DNA of 64,000 nt, from assembly GCF_040869045.1 (NCBI RefSeq), contig NC_090319.1, forward strand, positions 374,557,601 through 374,621,600. Direction: 5' to 3'. This DNA is from Eurosta solidaginis (taxonomy: Eukaryota > Arthropoda > Insecta > Diptera > Tephritidae). The notes under the pieces are model-generated. The model was not told where the DNA came from and did not search any database. It saw nothing but the letters and a program-made list of their open reading frames with translations. Shown here piece by piece: positions 21,850 to 33,431 of the stretch. The position numbers and the translations under genes are program-made. Each line of letters begins with the position of its first letter. The stretch's first letter is position 1.

Positions 21850-23560
21850 ACGCCATTTAGGGATATCGCCATAAAGGTGGACCAGGGCTGACTCTAGAAT
21901 TTGTTTGTACGATATGGCTATCAAACGAAAAGTGTTACTGAGCATTTTAAGAGGGAGTGGGCAATAGGTCTATAGGTGGACGCCTTTTCGAAATGTCGCC
22001 ATTAGGGTGGGCCAGGGGTGACTCCAGAATGTGTTTGTATGATATGGGTATCAAATGAAAGATGGTAATGAGTATTTTAAAAGGGAGTAATCCTTAGTTC
22101 TATAGGTGGACGCCTTTTCGAGATATCGCCATAAAGGTGGACCAAGGGTGACTCTAGAATGTTTGTACGATATGGGTATCAAACGAAAGGTGTTACTGAG
22201 CATTTTAAGAGGAAGTGGGCATTAGGTCTATAAGTGGACGCCTTTTCGAGATATCGTCATTAGGGTGGGCCAGGGGTGACTCTAGAATGTGTTTGTACGA
22301 TATGGGTATCAAACGAAAGGTGTTACTGAGCATTTTAAGAGGGAGTGGGCATTAGGTCTATTTGTGGACGTCTTTTTGAGATATCGCCATTAATGTGGGC
22401 CAGGGGTGACTCTATAATGTTTGTACGATATGGGTATCAAACGAAAGGTGTTACTGAGCATTTTAAGAGTGAGTGGGCATTAGGTCTATAGGTGGACGCC
22501 TTTTCGAGATATCGCCATTAGGGTGGGCCAGGGGTGACTCTAGAATGTGTTTGTACGATATGGGTATCAAATGAAAGGTGGTAATGAGTATTTTAAAAGG
22601 GAGTAATCCTTAGTTCTATATGTGGACGCCATTTCGAGATATCGCCATAAAGGTGGACCAAGGGTGACTCTAGAATGTTTGTACGATATGGGTATCAAAC
22701 GAAAGGTGTTACTGAGCATTTTAAGAGGGAGTGGGCATTAGGTCTATAGGTGGACGCCTTTTAGAGATATCGCCTTTAGGGTGGGCCAGGGTGACTCTAG
22801 AATGTGTTTGTACGATATGGGTATTAAATGAAAGGTGGTAATGAGTAGTTTAAAAGGGAGTAATCCTTAGTTCTATAGGTGGACGCCTTTTCGAGATATC
22901 GCCATAAAGGTGGACCAAGGGTGACTCTAGAATGTTTGTACGATATGGGTATCAAACGAAAGGTGTTACTGAGCATTTTAAGAGGGAGTGGGCATTAGGT
23001 CTATAGGTGGACGCCTTTTCGAGATATCGCCATTAGGGTGGGCCAGGGGTGACTCTAGAATATTTGTACGATATGGGTATCAAACGAAATGTGTTACTGA
23101 GCATTTTAAGAGGGAGTGGGCATTAGGTCTTAAGGTGGAGGCCTTTTCGAGACATCGCCAATAGGGTGGGCCAGGGGTGACTCTAGAATGTTTGTACGAT
23201 ATGGGTATCAAACGAAAGGTGTTACTGAGCATTTTAAGAGGGAGTGGACATTAGGTCTATAGGTGGACGCCTTTTCGAGATATTGCCATTAGGGTGGGCC
23301 AGAGGTGACTCTAGAATGTTTGTACGATATGGGTATCAAACGAAAGGTGTTACTGAGCATTTTAAGAGGGTGTGGGCATTAGGTCTATAGGTGGACGCCT
23401 TTTCGAGATATCGCCATTAGGGTGGGCCAGGGGTGACTCTAGAATGTGTTTGTACGATATGGATATCAAATTATGAGGGTTTTAAAAGCGAGTGGCCCTT
23501 AGATGTATATGTGAAGGTGTTCTCGCGATATCGACCAAAATGTGGACCAGGTGATCCAGA
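21850..23560 (-). repeat. ~128-bp minisatellite with two unit types
   Basis: Units occur about every 126-130 bp (near 21880, 22006, 22134, 22264, 22392, 22520, 22650, 22775, 22905, 23037, 23163, 23290 and 23420). One type reads ATAAAGGTGGACCAAGG, the other ATTAGGGTGGGCCAGGGG; they appear as A B B B A B A B B B B from 22134 on, a higher-order mix made by repeated local duplication. Confidence 0.88.
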
Positions 23561-24717
23561 AAATCATCTGTCGGGTACTGCTAATTTATTTATATATGCA
23601 ATACCACTAACAGTATTCCTGCCAAGATTCCAAGGGCTGTTGATTTCGCCTTGTAGAACTTTTTCATTTTCTTCTACTTAATATGGTAGGTGTCACACCC
23701 ATTTTACAAAGTTTTTTCTAAAGTTATATTTTGCGTCAATAAACCAATCCAGTTACCATTTTTCATCCCTTTTTTCGTATTTGGTATAGAATTATGGCAT
23801 TTTTTTCATTTTTCGTAATTTTCGATATCGATAAAGTGGGCGTGGTTATGGTCGGATTTCGGCCATTTTTTATACCAAGATAAAGTGAGTTCAGGTAAGT
23901 AGGTGGGCTAAGTTTAGTAAAAATATATCGTTGTTTGCTCAAGTTATTGTGTTAACGGCCGAGCGGAAGGACAGACGGTGGACTGTGTATAAAAACTGGG
24001 CGTGGCTTCCACCGATTTCGCCGATTTTCACAGAGAACAGTTATCGTCATAGAGTCTATGTCCCTACCAAATTTGAGAAGGATTGGTAAATTTTTGTTCG
24101 ACTTATGGCATTAAAAGTATTCTAGACAAACTAAATGAAACTGGGCGGAGCCACGCCCATTTTGAAATTTTCTTTTATTTTTGTATTTTGTTGCATCATA
24201 TCATTACAGGAGTTGAATTTTGACTTAATTTACTTATATACAGTAAAGATATTAAATTTTTTGTTAAAATTTGAATTTAAAAAAAATTTTTTTAAAAAGT
24301 GGGCGTGTTCTTCATCCAATTTTGCTAATTTTTATTTAGCACATATATAGTAATAGTAGTAGCGTTCCTGCCAAAATTCATCATGATATCTTCAACGACT
24401 GCCAAATTACAGCTTGCAAAACTTTTAAATAACCTTCTTGTAAAAGTGGGCGGTGCCACGCCCATTGTCCAAAATCTTACTAATTTTCTATTCTGTGTCA
24501 TAACGTCAACCCATTTGCCAAGTTTCATCGCTTTAACCGCCTTTGGCAATGAATTATCGCATTTTTTCGGTTTTTCGAAATTTTCGATATCGAAAAAGTG
24601 GGCGTGGTTATAGTCCGATATCGTTCATTTTAAATAGCGATCTGAGATGAGTGCCCAGGAATCTACATACCAAGTTTCATCAAGATACCTCAAAATTTAC
24701 TCAAGTTATCGTGTTAA

Positions 24718-24778
24718 CGGACGGACGGACGGACGGACGGACGGACGGACGGACGGACGGACGGACGGACGGACGGAC
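24718..24778 (-). repeat. GGAC microsatellite, about 15 repeats
   Basis: Uninterrupted (GGAC)n within copy 2. Other copies have three to six repeats at the same place, so this is a copy-specific expansion of the element's own GTCC microsatellite. Confidence 0.97.
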
Positions 24779-24924
24779 ATGGCTCAATCAAATTTTTTTT
24801 CGATCCTGATTATTTTGATATATGGAAGTCTATATCTATCTCGATTCCTTTATATATGTACAACCAACCGTTATCCAATCAAACTTAATATACTCTGTGA
24901 GCTCTGCTCAACTGAGTATAAAAA

Positions 24925-25399
24925 TGTGCAGAAAAATAGACCTTATCAGACAATTTTAATCCTTCTAAACTTGATATGACTTTCCAGCAAATTTATGCTC
25001 AAATACAAAATCTTGAAGTTTTGTTTGTCGGAAGAAATTTTCAGTTTTTATATTAAGAATTATCTTAGTTTTGTGTCTGGCCGAACAAAGCCACTACGGT
25101 ATCTGGCAATGAGGCAAGGGCCTTCTAATATCCTTTCAAATATAATATACAAGCAGACCTGGCAGACGTTGTTCTGCCATAAATTTGGCCTATCTGCATA
25201 CATTTTAATAAGCTTTTTCAGTCAAACTCTGACCTACCCCTCTACACTTTCTCCTAATCTTTTTATTCACTCCTCCCTCCGTCTTTTTCGATTCATCTCC
25301 ATCTTCGTCTCGTTCTATCTCTTTCTCAGTCTCCTTCTCTCTTTTCTCTTCTCTCAAGTTTTTCTCCTTCTTCTTTATCTCTTATTGCCAGTCCCAGAG
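24925..25399. other. unassigned; pyrimidine-rich tract
   Basis: 25150-25180 (AGCAGACCTGGCAGACGTTG) resembles 49017-49040, hinting at an unnamed dispersed repeat. 25230-25395 is very rich in C and T on the plus strand. No gene. Confidence 0.35.
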
Positions 25400-25512
25400 A
25401 GCAGTATGTATTTTGATCCAGTCTTATTCCGAGTCTCAGTTCCAGTCCCACTCCGAGTCTCAGTCTCAGTCCCAGTCCTAGTCCTATTCCCAGTCCCAGT
25501 CCGTCTCTGGTA
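25400..25512 (+). repeat. CAGTCC/CAGTCT hexanucleotide array
   Basis: Imperfect hexamers CAGTCC, GAGTCT, CAGTCT and CTATTC. The long frames crossing it are repeat artefacts (SVSVPVL; GLGLGLRLRLG on the other strand). Confidence 0.75.
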
Positions 25513-25717
25513 TACTTGCCGGAAAAAAGCATCGTAAATACTAATATAGGCAAATTTATATACGAAATTTCAGGCAAATCGAATAGGACGTATGTAAATA
25601 GGTATGTGGGTATTATTAATTCTTGTCTTTATTTCGGCTTCGCATGCATATTTATCAGTTTTGCCAGGTTGATGCGACTAAATCGAATATCACAATGAAC
25701 TTTAGAGCTCTCAGCAA

Positions 25718-25805
25718 CAGCTTTCATTTGATATCCATAATACACACACATTCTAGGTGTATCCGGGTCCACGTTTTGGGCTATATATCGAGACCCTAGC
25801 CTCCC
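25718..25805 (+). repeat. single diverged unit of the 130-bp minisatellite
   Basis: Contains CTTTCATTTGATATCCATAA, ACACACATTCTAGGTGTATC, GGGTCCACGTTTTGGGC and ATATCGAGACC, the same order as the DINE-1-like minisatellite unit, outside any recognisable DINE-1-like ends. A TCGTTTTGGAGTTATGG-like context follows (TCTCGAGTTATGGAGTGAC at 25891). Confidence 0.5.
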
Positions 25806-26009
25806 AGTTTGGGATTTCAAAATCAACTAACCATCATATCTCCTTCCTGTATCTTTCCTAAAAATTTCATGGCAATCTTTCTATCCGTTCTCGAGTTATG
25901 GAGTGACAATCAAAATGTACACTTTTTTTATATATATTATATATATATATATATAATATATGAAAATCAGCATTTGTAAAATAATGAAAGTAAGGTCTAT
26001 TTCAGTAAG

Positions 26010-26340
26010 GTCGGTTTCAAATATGTACACGGTTCCAAAAAAGTACCCGCTTAACAAAAGTACCCGGTTCCAAAAAGTACCAGGTTCTGAAAAAGTACCC
26101 GGCTCTAAAAAGTAAGTAGTTATGAAAAACTACCCGGTTCTGAAAAAGTGCCGGTTTACCAAAAATTCCCGGATCCAAAAAAGTTTTTGTTTCCAAAAAC
26201 GTACCCAGTTCCAAGAAGTACCCAGTTGAACAAAAGTATCTGGTATCAAAAAAGTGCGGGGTTTATCAAAGTTCCCGGTTACAAAATAAAGTACTCGCTT
26301 CCAAAACAGCATCCCGTTCTGAAAACTACCACCGGCTCTT
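26010..26340 (+). repeat. ~20-bp tandem array, GTACCCGGTTCCAAAAAA type
   Basis: About 16 imperfect units of AAAAGTACCCGGTTCCAAA and variants. The 28290-29180 array is the reverse complement of the same unit. Confidence 0.8.
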
Positions 26341-27014
26341 GCTACAAATATTGAAATTCGCCACGTCGGGATCGACAAACGCGACAGCACCCTTGCAGTG
26401 AATATTTGCGCTCTATAAAGTTCAAATATCGACTGACACCATTACCTTCCCCAGCTAAGACGCTCACATGATGTCTTTGCAAGGAAGAAATAGCGTGCAT
26501 TTAATGAAAGTTTGTTTGCAGGTAACACGTTACATTAGCAACCTTACACCAAAATTTTTTTACGCAAAATATCGTCGTCTGGTAGGATTTTACAATAAAA
26601 TATTTTGCAATATGCAAATGTGGGTATCAAAGACCAAACACCTTTTCGACCAAAAGAAAAAATACGTGTTAAGGAAAGAAGCCAAAGAAAAATATAACCA
26701 CCTTACGAAAAAGAGGAGGGCCCAGAATAGCTAACCTTGGACGTACAAACCACAGTGAAAAAATAGTAATTTTGCATTGCGGGGTGCCAGCTTCAGACAG
26801 CTTGAACAGAAGTTGTTGTTCGATAATTTTTTCTCCAACGGTGTGCTAACAAGGAAAAAGGGTGAGCTTTCCTGGGCTAACCACGTTGTTAAAACAATCT
26901 TTTTTAATGTGTTTTTTTTTTTTTTGATTTTTGGAGGTTTTCAATTAAAAATTAGTTTTTTACGATAGCTTTTATCCAAGGGTAGGTTAGCGAAAAAACA
27001 AAGGGCTATCCTGG
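26341..27014. other. no gene recognised
   Basis: A plus-strand frame at 26468-26734 encodes a lysine-rich 88-residue sequence without a family I know; its start lies in repeat-flanked DNA. Probably not a gene. Confidence 0.3.
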
Positions 27015-27310
27015 GCGGGCGTCGTGGTGTGGTGGTCGCGTGCTCCCGGATTCAGCTACCGGAAAAGCAACATCAAAAATTTAAAACAAAGTTTTTCACT
27101 CACAAAAATTTTTTTCTGATCGGTCTCCGTAGTGATTTGTAAGCACTCCGAATGTATTTCCGCCATGAAAAGCTTCTCAGTGAAAATTCATCTGCCTTGC
27201 AGATGCCGTTAGTAGCCAGAGTAAGACATGTAGGTCCCGTCTCGCCAATTTGTACGGAAAATTAGAAAGGAGCACTACGGAAATTGGTGAAGCCCGGTGG
27301 TGCTCATAAC
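27015..27310 (+). mobile_element. tRNA-derived SINE, decayed
   Basis: The head GGCGTCGTGGTGTGGTGGTC is followed by GCGTGCTCCCGGATTC, then GCAACATC, CACTCCGAATGTATTTCCGC, CATCTGCCTTGCAGATGCCG and TGTAGGTCCCGTC. The tail is eroded. Same family as 16008 and 46981. Confidence 0.72.
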
Positions 27311-28289
27311 TTTTGAGTGAGCTCTCTTTTGACCTACTTAGGTTTGCGATATGCTAGCTATACTGGACTCAATAAGCAACAAAAAGTCTGCCAATCGCAT
27401 GTTATCAGAAAAAAGCCATAAAATTGAAAACATAAATGATAACAACAAAACCATAACAAATAAACGTGGCAAGGAAAATGAAAGTACATAAAAGTATAGT
27501 AGATACATATGTACGATAAAATTCAATGGGCTTTCGTGTGTTTTACGATTGCAAAGCACGAAAATTTCGAAATGCCAATGCATCAAAATAAAATGCAGCG
27601 TATAAATACGTGAAATTTTGAAATTTCATGAACAGTAACGGCAAATTTGTGCTGCAACAAAATTATAAAAAGGTAAATATAAACAAGCAAATGTGAATAC
27701 ATATGTATGGTAGTACAATGTACATACACACTTATGTATGTAGAACAATAAATTGGGTGCATAAAAAGTTCAACAAAATAAAAAAATCGTAACTACAGTG
27801 ATCAAAGCATTTTCGCTGCATTTGATGTGTTGTGATATTTACAATGCAATGACCAAAACAGAAAACCAGCATACAAATCAAAATGCAGAACCAAAAAGAG
27901 AAGCATGACATCTAATGAGGAACCAAACGACCGAATTGAGACATTAAAATTCATTTATTTGGCAACAATGTGTAATGCTTTTGGAATGCCAACGCATTTA
28001 TGAAGTATTTAAATATTGTTGCAAACATATTTACAAACCACATACAAATGTACAACATGCACCATTACATTTTTATGATAGCCTTTTACATTTTTTTGAA
28101 AATATTTTTAAACATCGATGTCGTGGTCCAAAAGTAAAAAACTAATTATATAAATAAAGATATTTGCGTACATAATTTGGCGTCACGACATTTTGCGTTC
28201 TACATGTCGTATGAGTGATCTACCAGCTGCTGACGCACACTGGCGCAGTTTATTAATTTAGGTGGCAAAATGTTGCTACATGGATTGTT
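27311..28289. other. no gene seen; ordinary non-coding DNA
   Basis: AT-rich, non-repetitive sequence with ACATATGTATG-type short repeats. No gene, RNA or mobile element recognised. Confidence 0.4.
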
Positions 28290-29180
28290 ATAGGTATTTA
28301 CTACCTTTTTGTTTTCGTAGTGGGAAAATTAAATCGCTTTCTTTCCAAACATCGGTAATTTTTCTTAAACCGCTACAAACTTCTACAGAACTGATTAATT
28401 TTCTTGAACCGGTAACTTTTTGTAAAGTGGTTATTTTTTTGTAAGCGGTTACATTTTTTGGAAATACATACTTTCTTGTTACCGGTTCCTTTTCAGAACC
28501 TTTAATTTTTTGCACCCGGTTCATATTGGCGCACCCTTACTTTTCTGCACCCTGTTGTTTTTGAGTCTTTAGTTTGTTGGATTCAGCTACTTGTTTAGCA
28601 CCTTTGAAATGTTGGGCCCGGAATTTATTGAAGCTTCAGTTTATTTGAACCGGTTACCTTTTCTTTCTGGACCTGGTTATTTTTTTAGAACCCTTAGCTT
28701 TTTGGAGCAAGTTACTTTTTTAAAATCTTCATTTTTACTTTTTTAAAACGTTTACGTTTTCGAACCCTTTTACTTTTTTTTGCACACGATTCCTTTTTTA
28801 AAACCTTTTCTCTTTTAGGTCCGGCTACTTTTTTGAACTTTTACTTTCTTGTAACCGGTTAAGTTTTCAATCCTTTAAGTTTTTGGGGCCGGGTACTTTT
28901 TTAGAACTCTCTCTTTTTTTACACACGGTTACTTTTTTGGACCCAGTTAGTTTTCTTGCACCTTCTCTTTTTTGCACATGGTTATGTTTTTAGAACCTTT
29001 ACTTATTTTGAGCCTTCTACTTTTTTGGAACCGGTTACCATTTTAGATCCTTTCCTTTTTAGAACTTTTACTTTTACGGACGCATTTAATTTTTAGAAGC
29101 TTTACTTTTTTTGGGCCCGGCTATTATTTTTAGAACCTTGATATTTTCGGACGTGGTAACTGCCTTAGAACGAATCAATT
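28290..29180 (-). repeat. ~20-bp tandem array, inverted relative to 26 kb
   Basis: Roughly 40 imperfect units of CGGTTACTTTTTTGGAACC and TTAGAACCTTTACTTTTTTG. Reverse complement of the unit at 26010-26340. Units are more diverged here than there. Confidence 0.75.
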
Positions 29181-29299
29181 TTGGAAAATATTCTGGGCAA
29201 TCAGGGTCTATCTACGTATTTACCTAAGGTAATTTTTTCATGAGGACTATTTTATTTCAAAATACAGAAAAAGATATTATAATGGATCCTTGCTAGAAA

Positions 29300-29755
29300 C
29301 AGACATCGAAACCAAACCGAAACCGAACAGTAACCCGGAAGCTAAGTTGTAATCAAAACCGGAACTGAAATGAAACCGAAACTAAAACTGAATTAGAAAC
29401 CGAAGCCACATACAAAACTCAACTCAAAAGCAAAATTGAAATCTAAACTGAAACCAAATCCCAAACCAAAACCGTAACTTAAATGGGAATAGGAACCGAA
29501 ACTTAAATTCAATATAGAACTGACTTTGGAATAGAAACTGGAAGACCGGAACCGCAAGTGGATCCAATTCCTTAAGTAGAATGAAACTAATACCGAAACG
29601 GATACTAGACCCAAAAATCGAAAATCAATGGAAATCAAATGGAACAAAACTGGAATGAAAGACCGGAATCGCAAGCAGATCGAAATCCTGAAGTAGAATG
29701 AACTAAGACCGAAACGGAAAATAGACCCAAACCCAAAATCGAAAATCAAAACCAA
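29300..29755 (+). repeat. AAACCG/AAACTG hexanucleotide array
   Basis: Imperfect hexamers AAACCG, AAACTG and GAAACC, with two longer segments that recur: GACCGGAA...GCAAG...GATC near 29551 and again near 29671. The minus-strand frame rich in FGFG and FRFR is an artefact. Confidence 0.75.
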
Positions 29756-30306
29756 ATCAGTATTGGTCCATCGTATCTAAAATGAGCTTAACCGGCTAGG
29801 ACTTTTGAGCTGCGTAGCAAGTTATCCCAGTCATCGATGCTTCGCGATAACGGACGTCAGATCAGAGTACCAAATGAGACCATGTCTTTTCCGATTTGTA
29901 TCTGCCAACTGCTGTCAGTAGGAATACTTTCTAATGATCCAAGGAGGTTCGAGGAGGTTCTTCCCTATTCTTAAGGTAGGTATGAAACCAGAAAAAGATA
30001 ATAGGTTCCGATTCTCCTCTTTTGAATTTTTTCCAAGATTTGTCTCACCATTAAAGCTTATGCATGTTTTTTTTCCAACTTTTCACCCCCGTCTTTGAAC
30101 ATCTCAAACCGCAGTACTTTGAGCCCTCATTATCTAGAATGAGGATAAGTGTACCTTCCGTAACAGTAAACTTTTTACGTCGTTTATTTCATTCCTGTAG
30201 AAATTTTACCTGGTCTTGACACCTTGTATCCTCCATAGGATATTATGGTAAAATTATATAAATTATATTGTGTCAGCCAGCATTTGAAGTGTCTGGCATT
30301 GACGCC
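29756..30306. other. unassigned, left flank of the hAT element
   Basis: Balanced composition, broken frames on both strands, no family recognised. Confidence 0.35.
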
Positions 30307-30660
30307 ATGCGGCCCAGTGGTGGATCTAGAGGGGGGGGGTGGGCAAAAGCCCCCTACCCCCTCCGTTCGAACTAAGTCATTACGTGCAAGGTTGAGGTAT
30401 CATACGTGCGAGTTACGTGCATTTTACACGTAACGGCATACTGAGGACACACGGTATGGTTTTAAATTTTGTATGCCAAAGATTGCCTACTGTGAATATT
30501 TTTACCGAATGCATCTCGCTTTTTTACAGAAATTTAATTAAACTCACTTTCTTATGGTTAGGAAGCTCTGAAAGTTGAAATAAATGGCATAGAGGGCTCT
30601 ACTCGTTAAAAACTTAACAGCATATTGTCAGCCCCGTCCTTACTTGTTATTCTATTTATA

Positions 30661-32486
30661 TTTTTATACTCAGTTGAGCAGAGCTCACAGAGTATATTAA
30701 GTTTGATTGGATAACGGTTGGTTGAACATATATAAAGGAATCGAGATAGATATAGACTTCCATATATCAAAATAATCAGGATCGAAAAAAAATTTTATTG
30801 AGCCATGTCCGTCCGTCCGTCCGTCCGTTAACACGATAAATTGAGTAAATTTTGAGGTATCTTGATGAAATTTGGTATGTAGGTTCCTGAGCACTCATCT
30901 CAGATCGCTTTTTAAAATGAACGATATCGGACTATAACCACGCCCACTTTTTCGATATCGCAAATTTCGAAAAACCGAAAAAGTGCGATAATTCATTACA
31001 AAAGACAGCTAAAGCGACGAAACTTTGTAGATGAGTTGAACTTATGACACAGAATAGAAAATTGGTAAAATTTTGGACAATGGGCGTGGCAACGCCCACT
31101 TTTAAAAGAAGGTAATTTAAAAGTTTTGCAAGCTGTAATTTGGCAGTCGTTGAAGATATCATGATGAAATTTGGCAGGAACGTTACTCCTATTACTATAT
31201 GTACGCTTAATAAAAATTAGCAAAATCGGAGAAGGACCACGCCCACTTTTAAAAAAAAATTTTTTTAAAGTAAAATTTTAACAAAAAATTTAATATCTTT
31301 ACAGTATATAAGTAAATTATATCAAAATTCAACTCCAGTAATGATATGGTGCAACAAAATACAAAAATAAAAGAAAATTTCAAAATGGGCGTGGCTCCGC
31401 CCTTTTTCATTTAATTTGTCTAGGATACTTTTAACGCCATAAGTCGAACAAAAATTAACCAATCCTTTTGAAATTTGGTAGGGGCATAGACTTTATGACT
31501 TTAACTGTTTTCTGTGAAAATGGACGAAATCGGTTGATGCCACTCCAAGTTTTTATACACAGTCGTCCGCCTGTCCTTCCGCATGGCCGTTAACACGATA
31601 ACTTGAGCAAAAATCGACATTTGTTTTCTGAACTTAGTTCACGTGCTTACTTCAACTCACTTTATCTTGGTATAAAAAATGAACGAAATCCGTCATAGTC
31701 GCCCACTTTTTCGATATCGAAAATTACGAAAAATGAAAAAAATGCCATAATTCTGTACCAAATATGAAAAAAGAGATGAAACATGGTAATTGGATTGGTT
31801 TATTGACGCGAAATATAACTTTAGAAAAAACTTTATAAAATGGTTGTGACACCTACCATATTAAGTAGAAGAAAATGAAAAAGTTATGCAGGGCGAAATA
31901 AAAAACCCTTAAAATCTTAGCAGGTATTACATATATAAATAAATTGGCGGTATCCAGCAGATGATGTTCTGGGTCACCCTGGTCCACATTTTGGTCGATA
32001 TCTGGAAAACACCTTCACACCACTCCCTTTTAAAACTCTCATTAATACCTTTAATTTGATACTCATATCATACAAACTCATTCTAGAGTCACCCCTGGTC
32101 CACCTTTATGGCGATATCTCGAAAAGGCGTCCACCTATAGAACTAAGCCCCACGCCATTTTAAAACACTCATTAACACCTTTCATTTGATACCCATATCG
32201 TACAAACATATTCTAAAGTTACCCCTGGTCCACCTTTATGGCGATATCTCGAAAAGGCGACCACCTATCCAACTACCACCCCTCCCTTTCCACCTATAGA
32301 ACTATGGCCCACTCCTTCATAAAATACTTTTTAATGCCTTTCATTTGATACACATGTCATACAAACACATTCCAGGGTTACCCTCGGTTCATTTTCCTAC
32401 ATGGTTATTTTCCCTTATGTTGTCACCATAGCTCTCAACTGAGTATGTAATGTTCGGTTACACCCGAACTTAACCTTCCTTACTTG
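30661..32486 (+). mobile_element. DINE-1-like Helentron relative, copy 3 (nested in hAT)
   Basis: Starts TTTTTATACTCAGTTGAGCA and ends GTTCGG, loop, CCGAAC, then CCTTCCTTACTTG. Has four to five GTCC repeats, the CCACGCCC modules and only about three minisatellite units (anchors near 31976, 32092 and 32220). Both ends lie within hAT sequence, so it inserted later than the hAT element. Confidence 0.85.
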
Positions 32487-32987
32487 GTTAATAATAAATA
32501 TACGTTAAGTAAGCAGTAATTACTTTGTTCCGCCAAATATAAGAAAACACTTAACGTAGGCACATATGGCTCGTCTTGTCAAATGAAACGACTTTAATCA
32601 CTTTCATAACTCTCTTCATTTTCGAAGTTTTCTGCTGTTGCTGGCACTTGCTGTTTTTTTTTAAATATCTGTTAAAAAAATTCTTTAGTGGCGGATTATG
32701 CAAAATATTTCCTTACCTTTTCATTTCTACGTTGTGTAAGTGATGACACTTGATAATCGATTAATGTTTTATTATCAGCTGATTACCAAGCTGCCACATC
32801 ATCATAACGAAAAAAATAAAATAAAATTTCGATGTTATTTGATACACACATTACAAATTTCACAATCCGATTTGCCCAAATAGATTTGGAGCCAAAAAAG
32901 GGCAAACATTTTAAAGAGGGCCAAAAAAAGGGCTAGGGGCTAAATCCGAATTACAGAGCTACAATTTACTACCCTTTCCTGGACTAC

Positions 32988-33431
32988 ATGATTTCTTCAT
33001 TGACGTCAAGGTTCAAAGATGAATTTTTGAAAATACTGCCTCTGGAGGGACTGATTCCAGCATACTCTGCAGGAGTAACTATTGAAGAAATTGTACTTGC
33101 TGCTAAAGATTATAAAGAAGATTTCACCAGTCACAATGAGACAGTGCTGAAAAATGAGATTTTATTGTGGCATAATTATTGCAAAAGTGATCCATTCAAG
33201 AGTGCTCAAACAGCTACTGTTGCCCTGAAAATCATTAAATCAGCACACTTTTCTTCATTTTTTCCAAACGTGACGACACTGTTGCAAATATTTACGACTA
33301 TCCCCGTGACATCAGCGACCGTAGAGCGTTCTTTTTCTGTTCTAAAGCGCTTGAAGACTTATTTGATAGTCAATATGTCTGAAAATCGACTGACTGGTCT
33401 GGCACTAGGGAACGTTCACAAAGAAATATAA
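32988..33431 (+). pseudogene. hAT transposase C-terminal part
   Basis: 147 codons, in frame with a few more upstream (YYPFLDY). The C-terminal 60 residues hold the hAT dimerisation (HATC) motif: FPNVTTLLQIFTTIPVTSAT, VERSFSVLKRLKTYL and RLTGLAL. The style matches transposases related to THAP0/ZMYM-like proteins (family recall). A complete hAT transposase is about 600 residues or more; the N-terminal BED-type finger and the first catalytic aspartates are missing. The ATG used is internal. The 3' flank to 33801 is non-coding and ends in the terminal repeat. It is probably not expressed. Confidence 0.82.

Larger units (their letters stand above)
21655..24924 (-). mobile_element. DINE-1-like Helentron relative, copy 2 (longest)
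   Basis: Minus-strand copy: CAAGTAGGGAAGG and the hairpin are at the left, and CTCAACTGAGTATAAAAA at the right. It carries the largest minisatellite (13-14 units), the CCACGCCC-module body and an expanded GGAC microsatellite. The length (3.27 kb) exceeds copy 1 mainly because of the minisatellite. It lies in opposite orientation to copy 1, so the pair forms a large inverted repeat with a 371-bp spacer. Confidence 0.82.

Noticed and set aside
21655..24924. Long direct repeats suggestive of a CRISPR array
   Set aside because: Units are 130 bp, continuous and without unique spacers; this is eukaryotic minisatellite DNA inside a transposon.
25326..25577. GLGLGL/RLRL-rich minus-strand frame
   Set aside because: Produced by the CAGTCC hexamer array.
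29393..29755. 120-codon minus-strand frame rich in FGFG and FRFR
   Set aside because: Produced by the AAACCG hexanucleotide array.
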